Made by a program: the position numbers and the translations under genes
From: Chitinophagales bacterium
GTDB lineage: Bacteria; Bacteroidota; Bacteroidia; Chitinophagales; Chitinophagaceae
Length of the DNA stretch: 5,173 bases
Assembly: GCA_013297585.1 (NCBI GenBank)
Contig: JAAFHG010000297.1
Coordinates: 1-5,173 of the forward strand
Direction: 5' to 3'
The notes under the pieces: model-generated
What the model was told of the DNA's origin: nothing
The model's input: the letters and a program-made list of their open reading frames with translations, nothing else
Databases searched by the model: none
Shown: one piece after another, positions 1-5,173 of the stretch
Numbering within the stretch: the stretch's first letter is position 1
How the letters are laid out: each line of letters begins with the position of its first letter

Positions 1-378
1 GGCGGCTTTTTCGATTCTATTGGCTTATACCATTTACCAAGCGATGGGCAATTGAAACTAGCGAATGATTGGCTTGCGCTAATAGGTATGACGCAGTTAA
101 AAAACACGCCTTTCTGTAAATTATCCTTAGGTCAGCAGCGCATGGCTTTAATAGTACGTGCCATGGTAAAACACCCGCCACTATTAATTTTAGATGAACC
201 CACCGAAGGTTTAGACGATGATAATGTAACAGTGTTAAGTAACCTGATTAATAAAATTGCTGCGGAAAGTAGCACGGCTATTTTGTACGTTTCGCACCGC
301 ACCGAAAATGACATACAACCACAATTTGTGTACGAGTTAATACCTAGTAGCGAGGGTTCTATTGGTGTGGTGAGGTAA
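1..378 (+). CDS. ModF/PhrA-like ABC ATPase, C-terminal part (5' end outside window)
   Basis: The reading frame is open from base 1 to a TAA at 376-378, giving 125 residues of the last nucleotide-binding domain of an ABC ATPase. Visible motifs, numbered from the window edge, are the ABC signature LSLGQQR (about 41-47), Walker B LLILDEP (61-67) with catalytic Glu66, the D-loop GLDDDN (70-75) and the H-loop YVSHR with His99. The Walker A motif and Q-loop must lie upstream. The segment GFFDSIGLY just before the signature is characteristic of ModF (PhrA), a soluble protein with two ATPase domains encoded near molybdate transport genes in Escherichia coli. Its physiological role is poorly defined, and Bacteroidota carry stand-alone homologues. 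The internal TTG at 52 is not a start, because the conserved frame continues through it. ABC-ATPase identity is very secure; the ModF subgroup is a family-resemblance call. Confidence 0.9.
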   Translation, partial: GGFFDSIGLYHLPSDGQLKLANDWLALIGMTQLKNTPFCKLSLGQQRMALIVRAMVKHPPLLILDEPTEGLDDDNVTVLSNLINKIAAESSTAILYVSHRTENDIQPQFVYELIPSSEGSIGVVR

Positions 379-409
379 AAAAATGGCACACGGATAAGGC
401 TGATTGAAT

Positions 410-468
410 GGATAAAAAAGATGTTTGAACGCAATTTCATGTAAACAAAAATCAGTGAACATCTATCC
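410..468 (-). terminator. weak hairpin between convergent genes, possible terminator for the VanZ-like gene
   Basis: AGATGTT at 419-425 pairs with AACATCT at 458-464, and GGAT at 410-413 pairs with ATCC at 465-468, leaving a five-A bulge at 414-418. Read on the minus strand, downstream of the VanZ-like stop codon, the 7-bp stem is followed directly by a run of T, as in an intrinsic terminator. The loop is long (about 32 nt) and the stem is AT-rich, so this is only a candidate. On the plus strand, behind the ABC gene, no T-run follows. Confidence 0.25.
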
Positions 469-490
469 AATCTTTGTCATCAGTGTTCCA

Positions 491-898
491 TTAACCCGCC
501 ACCTTATTATTTAGTTGCTTATACACAAATGCCCCTGCTGCATACACTAGCGATATTGCCGAAAACAATACCAAGCCTCGCACATTAGCATATACATCTT
601 CTATGTCAAATCTGCCGTGGATTCTTTTGTGCAGTAATTTGTTAGAATATTCTTGTGCGTACTCAATAGCTACGCCAAAAGCATATAATCCCACAAACAA
701 AACTGCGTGAATAATGGGGTTGCGCTTGGCTAACAATATGTTTAAAAATGCTGCCGCTAAAAGTAGAAAGCACTATGCAATTCTTTATCGTGCCACCTAA
801 AGCCAGAAGGTAGCTTTAGCATAAACCCATAGATTGCCACAGCAAAAAGCAGCAAATACGAATAATATTTTGATGGTGGCGGAGAGTTTAAATTGCAT
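491..898 (-). pseudogene. VanZ-like membrane protein, frameshifted at homopolymer runs
   Basis: The intact part (736-491) encodes 81 residues ending in the VanZ family signature: E..Q, then RIHGRFDIEDVYANVRG. Upstream, the protein continues in another frame as AIYGFMLKLPSGFRWHDKEL and HSAFYF, joining the downstream frame at an A4 run (759-762) that appears one base short. An A5 run at 844-848 appears one base long; removing one base joins this middle segment to an ATG at 898 (MQFKLSATIK...). The restored product is 135 residues with about four hydrophobic segments (roughly 9-28, 42-56, 62-82, 105-126) and conserved Glu79, Gln82, Arg96, Asp98, Asp101, Asn105 and Gly108. VanZ-family proteins are small integral membrane proteins; the founding member gives low-level teicoplanin resistance, but the role of most homologues is unknown. 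Alternatively there is one frameshift only, with a TTG start in the middle frame. True decay and homopolymer sequencing error cannot be told apart here. Family call is good; pseudogene status is uncertain. Confidence 0.72.
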
Positions 899-918
899 AA
901 AATCTTTTATAAATTCTA

Positions 919-954
919 ACTAGCGCTAGTGTTCCTGAAAGAATCACTAGTGAT
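919..954. repeat. two adjacent 12-bp perfect palindromes forming a larger hairpin
   Basis: ACTAGCGCTAGT (919-930) and ATCACTAGTGAT (943-954) are each perfect palindromes separated by 12 bases. They can also pair with each other: CTAGTGTTC (926-934) with GAA (941-943) and CACTAG (945-950), leaving a bulged T944. The pair sits about 20 bases upstream of the VanZ-like start codon. It is either an extragenic palindromic repeat or an operator-like site. I lean to the first, because the following 300 bases hold more elements of the same style. Confidence 0.6.
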
Positions 955-965
955 AAACTAAACAA

Positions 966-982
966 TCCAGTCTGCGACTGGA
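966..982. repeat. 7-bp hairpin TCCAGTC-TGC-GACTGGA
   Basis: TCCAGTC (966-972) and GACTGGA (976-982) are perfect complements around a three-base loop. This is the first of a close series of short, GC-richer hairpins in an otherwise AT-rich spacer, a layout typical of REP-like extragenic palindromes. Confidence 0.65.
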
Positions 983-990
983 AAAACGAC

Positions 991-1016
991 ATCCGGCACC
1001 CGATTGCAAATCGGAT
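991..1016. repeat. REP-like hairpin with alternative outer pairing
   Basis: CCGATT (1000-1005) pairs with AATCGG (1009-1014) around GCA. In addition, ATCCG at 991-995 can pair with CGGAT at 1012-1016, so two mutually exclusive folds exist. No reading frame is present. Confidence 0.6.
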
Positions 1017-1029
1017 GGTCTATTAGGCA

Positions 1030-1053
1030 CGAGTGAACCTAGCGGAACACTCG
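1030..1053. repeat. REP-like hairpin CGAGTG...CACTCG
   Basis: CGAGTG (1030-1035) and CACTCG (1048-1053) pair perfectly; inside them is a symmetric AA/AA mismatch, then CC/GG closing a TAGC loop. Read on the minus strand the unit starts CGAGTGTTCC, matching the AGTGTTCC stretch of the 926-950 hairpin in inverted orientation. Confidence 0.6.
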
Positions 1054-1065
1054 CACCAGTGCTCA

Positions 1066-1288
1066 ACCATAAGTGTTCGAAACCTTTACTTATCAAAGTC
1101 CTGTAAGGACAGTATATCGGTAGAACCTAACATAAATTTTTTTTAGCGTGCCTTTAGGTACGCAATATTTTAATATAAAAGCGCCTTTATCGCTTACCTA
1201 AAGGCACGTCTGAAAGATATATTACCTAAATTACTACTAACGATTTGTGCCTATGGCATATTAATTAGATGTTTCGAACACTTATGGT
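1066..1288. mobile_element. MITE-like 223-bp unit with perfect 18-bp inverted ends
   Basis: ACCATAAGTGTTCGAAAC at 1066-1083 is repeated as its exact reverse complement at 1271-1288. The enclosed DNA carries no credible ORF but several nested palindromes: GTCCT/AGGAC (1098-1110), the 14-bp pair at 1147-1160 and 1195-1208, AGCG/CGCT (1180-1194) and TGCC/GGCA (1248-1258). The five bases outside each end, GCTCA (1061-1065) and GCTAA (1289-1293), agree at four positions and could be a decayed target duplication. Perfect ends plus a non-coding, palindromic interior fit a miniature inverted-repeat element; no transposase is present. Alternatively, this is a cluster of independent REP units whose outermost copies happen to be inverted. 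Confidence 0.55.
1146..1208. repeat. nested palindrome: two self-folding arms that are also complementary
   Basis: CGTGCCTTTAGGTA (1147-1160) is perfectly complementary to TACCTAAAGGCACG (1195-1208), a 14-bp stem. The left arm also folds on itself: GCGTGCC (1146-1152) with GGTACGC (1157-1163), with one G-T wobble and a TTTA loop. A small AGCG/CGCT hairpin (1180-1183, 1191-1194) sits between the arms. Two alternative folds, one long hairpin or separate small ones, are therefore possible. Confidence 0.65.
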
Positions 1289-1299
1289 GCTAAACTAAC

Positions 1300-1710
1300 T
1301 TATTGCTTTACTAAAGTAATAGTTCCAATATCTGTAGTACCTGTACTTTTAATTACCAAAGTAGTACAATTAAAAGTGGTAGTATTAGTGCCACCATCTA
1401 ATGTAAGCGTACTACCGCTGAGACTCCAAATACCTGAATCTGCTGTTGAGGGTGTACAACTTGTAGCACCTTCTGCGTAGGTGTAAGTACCGTTAGATAA
1501 GAAGGTAAGTATATTATCTTTTTGACAAGCAGGCATAAATGCAAACTCGTCATCTACAGTACTAGTTGCGGTAGCTTGATAGGTTAATGCTGTAATTTTA
1601 TAGGCCCCTAAAATACTAGTGGCATCTAGTGTGCAATTACTGTCACTTTTTTTACAGCCCATTGCTAAAGCAATCATTACAATGCTTAATACCATTAATA
1701 GTTTTTTCAT
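1300..1710 (-). CDS. small lipocalin-like lipoprotein
   Basis: This encodes a 136-residue exported protein with a stop (TAA) at 1300-1302. I chose the ATG at 1710 rather than the in-frame TTG six bases upstream, because MKKLLMVLSIVMIALAMGC is a classical lipoprotein signal: two lysines, a hydrophobic core and a lipobox ending AMGC, with Cys19 as the lipidated residue. The mature part is short, rich in Ser/Thr and beta-strand-like. It contains LGAYKI (34-39), CQKDNILTFLSNGTY (62-76) and SGIWSLSGSTLTL (92-104), the pattern of Bacteroidota lipocalin-like domain proteins. Four further cysteines (26, 62, 85, 115) could form two disulfides in the periplasm. Ligand and role are unknown. The gene stands alone, with its own candidate promoter about 80 bases upstream, and its stop codon lies only 12 bases from the MITE-like unit. 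Confidence 0.85.
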   Translation of the reverse strand: MKKLLMVLSIVMIALAMGCKKSDSNCTLDATSILGAYKITALTYQATATSTVDDEFAFMPACQKDNILTFLSNGTYTYAEGATSCTPSTADSGIWSLSGSTLTLDGGTNTTTFNCTTLVIKSTGTTDIGTITLVKQ

Positions 1711-1756
1711 AATCAATAATTTTTTATTTGCTTGCTGCCTACTCTATCCCGTTTTC

Positions 1757-1793
1757 GGCTACCCGTAGCTACTGTTAATTACAGAGTGTAGCC
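1757..1793 (-). promoter_or_regulatory. inverted repeats in the lipoprotein gene leader
   Basis: GGCTAC (1757-1762) is complementary to GTAGCC (1788-1793). The interior holds CTGT/ACAG (1772-1784 area) and a GTAGCTAC palindrome (1765-1772) that could instead pair with the left arm. The structures fall in the presumed 5' untranslated region of the lipoprotein gene. They may only reflect spacer palindromes; no known riboswitch was recognised. Confidence 0.25.
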
Positions 1794-1822
1794 AAACTCA
1801 TATCGTTTAAGCATTACTGCAA
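1793..1822 (-). promoter_or_regulatory. candidate Bacteroidota-type promoter for the lipoprotein gene
   Basis: On the minus strand, TTG (1822-1820) is followed after 19 bases by TGAGTTTG (1800-1793). The Bacteroidota housekeeping promoter is described as a -33 TTTG/TTG element and a -7 TAnnTTTG element 19-21 bases apart, so this matches with one mismatch (TG for TA). It would leave a leader of roughly 75-80 bases before the ATG at 1710. The motif is short and could occur by chance. Confidence 0.35.
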
Positions 1823-1920
1823 CAATTACTTGTGTACATGCAACTACCAACCAGGTTGTTCATCAAATATGAGAGTATCTCGTAGGTAAACGTTGCAATA
1901 TATTACAATAAGTTATAAGT

Positions 1921-2784
1921 TTATTTATTAAAAATTAAGCTTGCCTTTTTACCATTAACTTTTATATAAAGATTTTCACTAACTCTTTCAACACGAAATT
2001 TTTGCTCGCTCAATAATGATATACCAATCTCTTGAATTGAAAACTCTGGTAAATCATCAACTTCTTTATATTCAATTGTCATTTCATCACTTATAAACTT
2101 ATTTTTCAACTTTTTACAATTATTTAGTATTGCAAATTTTTGTAAGTTCTCAATCATTTTTCTATCCGCATACATTTTAATATATGTTACCGTTGCAAAT
2201 TGCCTTGGATATTTTTTTTCGTTGGACAAAATATTATTATATTCCTTAAATGACATAGACCTGCTTATTTGCCTTTTGGAAAAACCTAAACTCAGCAAAA
2301 AGTCTACTTCATACTCCAAAATTGTTAGTTCATTTTTTGGATGCTTTATACTTAGTGCTCTATACCAAGGCACTAGCAAACTGTCTAAAACTGTTTTGGT
2401 GGTAGATGTATCAACACTAAACTTAAGAATTTTAGATCTCTCTATAATCTCATCAAGAATATCAATTTTTCTTGTTTTAAATTCAACTCCCCAATCGCCC
2501 AAATGGTCACCAATTTTGTCCGTGTTTTTTGGTTGAAAAAATTCTATTGTTGCTGACTCACCAATTAAATATTTTCCAGTGTAAGCATCTGTATTTGTTT
2601 CTTGCTGTATTTCTCTACAGAAAAACAAAGTGTCTTTAATGTATTTGCTTTGGTATAATTGCTTATATGAGATACTATCAATACAAACAAAAAGTGTATT
2701 AAAATCTGTTTTGGGAGTTCCCTTTTTTTGTCCAAAACATAGGGATTGTAGAAGCATTAAACTTAAAAAAATGTATTTTTCCAT
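1921..2784 (-). CDS. secreted protein of unknown function, possibly DUF5829-like
   Basis: The product has 287 residues from the ATG at 2784. An upstream in-frame ATG at 2811 would add nine residues ahead of a good signal peptide, so I prefer the inner start. MEKYIFLSLMLLQSLCFG followed by QKK looks like a signal peptide cut after Gly18. The first half contains FNTLFVCIDSISY (28-40), YTGKYLIGESATIEFFQP (68-85) and GDWGVEFKT (96-104). This strand-helix-strand arrangement with an acidic strand resembles DUF5829 and, more distantly, glyoxalase/VOC-type domains. The second half is Lys/Glu-rich, probably helical, and unrecognised. No catalytic site can be named. The gene is markedly AT-rich (11 G/C of 60 in both 1921-1980 and 2101-2160, against 31 of 60 in 4021-4080 of the peptidase gene), which may indicate later acquisition. 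Coding status is secure from length and signal peptide; the family is tentative. Confidence 0.75.
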   Translation of the reverse strand: MEKYIFLSLMLLQSLCFGQKKGTPKTDFNTLFVCIDSISYKQLYQSKYIKDTLFFCREIQQETNTDAYTGKYLIGESATIEFFQPKNTDKIGDHLGDWGVEFKTRKIDILDEIIERSKILKFSVDTSTTKTVLDSLLVPWYRALSIKHPKNELTILEYEVDFLLSLGFSKRQISRSMSFKEYNNILSNEKKYPRQFATVTYIKMYADRKMIENLQKFAILNNCKKLKNKFISDEMTIEYKEVDDLPEFSIQEIGISLLSEQKFRVERVSENLYIKVNGKKASLIFNK

Positions 2785-2820
2785 ATAAGTATTCGCTAAA
2801 ACTTTAAACATTGGCGATGG

Positions 2821-2882
2821 TAGTGCCTATAAAAATCGGGAGCCCACAAGTTAAGCTTCGCCCTACAATATTGCAGGCACTA
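2821..2882. repeat. 62-bp element with 8-bp inverted ends
   Basis: TAGTGCCT (2821-2828) and AGGCACTA (2875-2882) are exact inverted repeats enclosing 46 bases that include AAGCTT and a near-palindromic ACAATATTGC. The element begins 36 bases upstream of the preferred start of the secreted-protein gene, so it lies in that gene's leader or promoter. It is more GC-rich than the DNA on either side, which fits an inserted REP/MITE-like repeat. It could instead fold as a leader hairpin. Confidence 0.45.
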
Positions 2883-3020
2883 ATTAAAATATAAAAATAA
2901 ACATATAATACGGGTTACGATTTATTTCTAGGTGCAATATACCACACAAATATTTAAAACATATTATTTTTTGGTATTTTCAAATAAAAAATTGCAGTAA
3001 CTATTGGTTAATCCTTACAT

Positions 3021-3058
3021 AAAACCGCCCGAAGCAAATTGTACTTCGGGCGGTTTTT
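3021..3058 (-). terminator. strong intrinsic terminator, likely bidirectional
   Basis: AAAACCGCCCGAAG (3021-3034) pairs perfectly with CTTCGGGCGGTTTT (3044-3057), a 14-bp stem with a nine-base loop and a GC-rich core flanked by A-runs and T-runs. Transcripts of the S41 peptidase gene, coming from the right, would end here with GGGCGGTTTT. The plus-strand reading ends in five T, but no plus-strand gene lies nearby. It separates the peptidase gene from the secreted-protein gene, so they are not co-transcribed. Confidence 0.88.
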
Positions 3059-3061
3059 ATT

Positions 3062-3132
3062 GCCATTATCTGTTATCTATCATCTTCTTACTACTTACTC
3101 CTCACTACTGCCTCCTCATCATTCTCCACTCA
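3062..3132 (-). other. purine-rich degenerate repeat in the 3' untranslated region
   Basis: Between the peptidase stop codon and the terminator the transcript strand is almost wholly A and G with scattered T, built from variants of AGTAGTGAG and GAGTAAGTAG. TAGTGAG occurs at two places and AGGAGG once. On the plus strand the tract reads as CT-rich low complexity. No conserved protein is encoded, and the apparent plus-strand frame through it is compositional. Confidence 0.5.
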
Positions 3133-5173
3133 CTACTTGCCAATCGTCTTTAACATTTCCTTCACCGCTGCTTCTATTTGCGTGTCTTTACCGTTTAAGA
3201 AATCTTCGTAAGGCAACAGCACTTTTATATCTGGCTCAACTTGTAGGTTTTCTGTAGGGCGGTTTTCTTTACCTATGGTAGCTATCATTGGTATACCAAA
3301 TACAATGGTAGGGTCTATTTGTGTTTCCCACCATACAGCCGTACCAGTACCAGGCACCGGCATACCTATTAGTTTACCTATACCATTATCCTTATACACA
3401 TAAGGGAAAATAAAGGCATCGCTATAGTTGCCCTCGCTCATTACCACGCAGCTTGGTTTACTCCATCTATCCATAGGTTCTGTAGGTGGTACAGGGTTGC
3501 CTTGCGGTGCAAAACGCAGGTAGGATTTACCACTTAAAAAGGTGTTTAAATCGTTGTGTAGCCAGCCACCACCATTAAAGCGGGTGTCTACTATTAAGGC
3601 TTCTTTGTTTTTATTGCGGCCCATTACTTCATCTATGGTAGTGCGGTAGCTACCATCGTTCATACCTTGTACGTGTACATAGCCCACTTTGCCACCACTT
3701 AGTTTGTCTACTAGGTTATACATCATGGTTGTCCAGCGTTTGTACATTAAGGCGCTTTCTTCAGCAAATAATATTGGTTTTACAGCTTCTTCAAAGCGTG
3801 TATTGGTTTTGGTATCTAGCACACTTAGCAAGGTATTTTTACCCACTTTACGGTTTAGACATTTCGCCCAATCTTCTGTATTTACCAGCGTTTCACCGTC
3901 TATTTTTTCAATAATGCAGCCTGCTTTTACCTTGCTACTTGCTTTATCTAGCGGGCCGCCAGCAATTACTTCGGTTACCTTAAGGCCATTGCCTGTGTAG
4001 GTTTCATCGTATAGCAAGCCAAGGGCTGCGGTTACATCAGGGTTTTGCATTTGAGGGCTGTATCTACCACCTGTGTGCGAGCCATTTAGCTCACCTAGCA
4101 TTTCACTTAGTAGTTCTTGAAAGTCGTAGTTATTACTGATGTGTGGTAAAAACTTAGCGTAAGTATCTTTATACATTTTCCAGTCTATACCATGAATTTT
4201 TGGGTCGTAAAACTTCTCTCTTACTTGGCGCCAGCAATGTTCAAAAATATAGGCTCTTTCTTTGGCTGCATCAAGCACCATTTCGCTAGAGATGCTGATA
4301 GGTGTCGGCTTACCCGTTTCATCTATTTTTACCAAGCTACCATTATTGGTTACAAATACGGCTTTACCATCTTTACTCATTTCTATACCGCTAGGGCTAC
4401 CGCCAAGTTTGGCTAAAATTTTAGTATCTCTTGTGCGAGGTTCGGTTACCCAAAGGTCGTAGCCTTTTTCAAATGCTGCTAAGTAGTACATTCTGCTACC
4501 ATCGGGTGTTACTGCATAATCGCTAATAGATGAGCTATTGATGGTTAAGCGTACACGTCTGTTATCAATACCTGTAAAATCTGGTGACCATTTTTTACTA
4601 GTAGAATCTTTTTTAGTAGCAGCCGTATCTTTCTTTTCAGGGGTTGATTTTTCTTTCCATAAAGTATAATCATCCTTAGATAATTTGAATTGGTCGTAAG
4701 CAGCTTGGTCTAAAAATGCACCATAAATATCTACCTCTCTATTACCTTGAAACGCAATAGAACGGCGGCCTTCTTTATTATTTACCCAAGTCATTAACTT
4801 GCCATCCATCGCCCATTTAGGGTTGTCTTCACCAAAGCCACTGTTTATTGGGTGTTCTATTTTACCAGAACCATCGGCTTTAATTACTGCCGCATGAGAA
4901 CCACCAAAACCAAAGTAGTCATCATCTGCCAATAAGTATTTACCATCAGGGCTCCAATGAAAATTTAAATCACCATCACGATAACTATAATTATGGCCTT
5001 TAGGTATAATGGTGCGAGATTGCTTGCTAGCAATATTGTACACTTTAAGCACATTTCTATTTTCTAGATAAGCTACTTCTTTACCATCAGGTGAGTATTT
5101 TGGCAAAAATTCTTCGGCTGCAGTAGCTACTAAAGGTTCTTCTTTTAATACCGTAGCGGCATAAAAATAAGGC
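3133..5173 (-). CDS. tricorn-like S41 peptidase with beta-propeller and PDZ domain (N-terminus outside window)
   Basis: The frame is open from the right edge to a TAA at 3133-3135, giving 679 C-terminal residues. Members of this group are commonly about 1,000-1,100 residues and exported, so roughly a third is missing, including any signal peptide. Numbered from the edge, residues 1 to about 290 carry propeller repeats of the form SPDGK (27-31, 74-78), MDGK, TPDGS (222-226) and SKDGK, interrupted by a Lys/Thr-rich insert (about 173-194). A helical segment with CWRQVREKFYDP leads into the protease core. Catalytic candidates by comparison with tricorn are Ser365-His366 (GSHTGG), nucleophile Ser584 (NYSDAF) and Glu641 (TENLQVEPD); DTRFNGGGW (529-537) matches the conserved glycine stretch of S41 cores. 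A PDZ domain occupies about 383-470. All key residues appear intact, so it is probably an active serine protease that degrades peptides in the periplasm. The specific substrate is unknown. Confidence 0.93.
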   Translation of the reverse strand, partial: PYFYAATVLKEEPLVATAAEEFLPKYSPDGKEVAYLENRNVLKVYNIASKQSRTIIPKGHNYSYRDGDLNFHWSPDGKYLLADDDYFGFGGSHAAVIKADGSGKIEHPINSGFGEDNPKWAMDGKLMTWVNNKEGRRSIAFQGNREVDIYGAFLDQAAYDQFKLSKDDYTLWKEKSTPEKKDTAATKKDSTSKKWSPDFTGIDNRRVRLTINSSSISDYAVTPDGSRMYYLAAFEKGYDLWVTEPRTRDTKILAKLGGSPSGIEMSKDGKAVFVTNNGSLVKIDETGKPTPISISSEMVLDAAKERAYIFEHCWRQVREKFYDPKIHGIDWKMYKDTYAKFLPHISNNYDFQELLSEMLGELNGSHTGGRYSPQMQNPDVTAALGLLYDETYTGNGLKVTEVIAGGPLDKASSKVKAGCIIEKIDGETLVNTEDWAKCLNRKVGKNTLLSVLDTKTNTRFEEAVKPILFAEESALMYKRWTTMMYNLVDKLSGGKVGYVHVQGMNDGSYRTTIDEVMGRNKNKEALIVDTRFNGGGWLHNDLNTFLSGKSYLRFAPQGNPVPPTEPMDRWSKPSCVVMSEGNYSDAFIFPYVYKDNGIGKLIGMPVPGTGTAVWWETQIDPTIVFGIPMIATIGKENRPTENLQVEPDIKVLLPYEDFLNGKDTQIEAAVKEMLKTIGK

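Noticed and set aside
132..470. 112-codon minus-strand frame opposite the ABC ATPase gene
   Set aside because: It runs antisense to the signature, Walker B and H-loop of a clear ABC domain, and its protein resembles no family.
1098..1144. GTCCT/AGGAC hairpin plus T8 run as an intrinsic terminator
   Set aside because: The eight-T run lies 26 bases beyond a 5-bp stem, too far for an intrinsic terminator, and no plus-strand gene precedes it.
919..1290. CRISPR array
   Set aside because: The repeats are palindromic, differ in sequence and are irregularly spaced and inverted; there is no constant direct repeat with uniform spacers and no cas gene.
1893..1908. Near-palindrome TTGCAATATATTACAA downstream of the secreted-protein gene
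   Set aside because: It is AT-only apart from its ends, has one mismatch and no T-run after it, so neither terminator nor operator can be supported.
2222..2536. 104-codon plus-strand frame inside the secreted-protein gene
   Set aside because: It is antisense to a longer frame with a good signal peptide, and has no recognisable domain.
3039..3257. 72-codon plus-strand frame starting in the terminator loop
   Set aside because: It begins inside the terminator and runs through CT-rich low complexity into the peptidase C-terminus; composition alone explains it.
3689..4462. Four plus-strand frames (61-103 codons) within the S41 peptidase region
   Set aside because: They overlap conserved minus-strand protease and propeller coding sequence and have no independent start context or recognisable product.

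Overview
The window looks like a chromosomal segment of a Bacteroidota bacterium, most plausibly from the Chitinophagaceae/Sphingobacteriia side of the phylum. Three things suggest this: AT-rich DNA with no strong Shine-Dalgarno sites; Bacteroidota-style secreted proteins (a lipoprotein beginning MKKLL...GCKKSDS, and an export signal ending in FG|QKK); and protein families common in that group (ModF-like ABC ATPase, VanZ-like membrane protein, lipocalin-like lipoprotein, tricorn-type S41 peptidase). This assignment is inference from style, not a database match.

Layout. Bases 1-378 (+) hold the last 125 codons of a ModF/PhrA-like ABC ATPase. Facing it (491-898, -) is a VanZ-like membrane protein gene broken by a one-base frameshift at an A4 run (759-762), and probably by a second, compensating one at an A5 run (844-848). 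Restoring both gives a coherent 135-residue protein. Bases 919-1290 contain no gene but are dense in palindromes: two adjacent 12-bp perfect palindromes, several short REP-like hairpins, and a 223-bp MITE-like unit (1066-1288) bounded by perfect 18-bp inverted repeats. Bases 1300-1710 (-) encode a small lipocalin-like lipoprotein with a candidate Bacteroidota-type promoter at 1793-1822. Bases 1921-2784 (-) encode a secreted protein of unknown function, perhaps DUF5829-like, in noticeably more AT-rich DNA. Upstream of it is a 62-bp element with 8-bp inverted ends (2821-2882). A strong hairpin terminator (3021-3058) and a purine-rich 3' leader-out (3062-3132) close the large gene on the right, a tricorn-like S41 peptidase (3133 to the right edge, -) whose N-terminus lies outside the window.

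How the parts relate. Four of the five genes run on the minus strand, but the spacers between them are long and repeat-filled, so they look like independent units rather than one operon. The three exported or membrane products (lipoprotein, secreted protein, PDZ protease) are typical envelope functions, and nothing in the sequence ties them into a pathway. I found no CRISPR array, tRNA, rRNA or complete transposase. The most interesting parts are the palindrome/MITE cluster and the homopolymer-broken VanZ gene. I do not see a convincing new multi-gene system.
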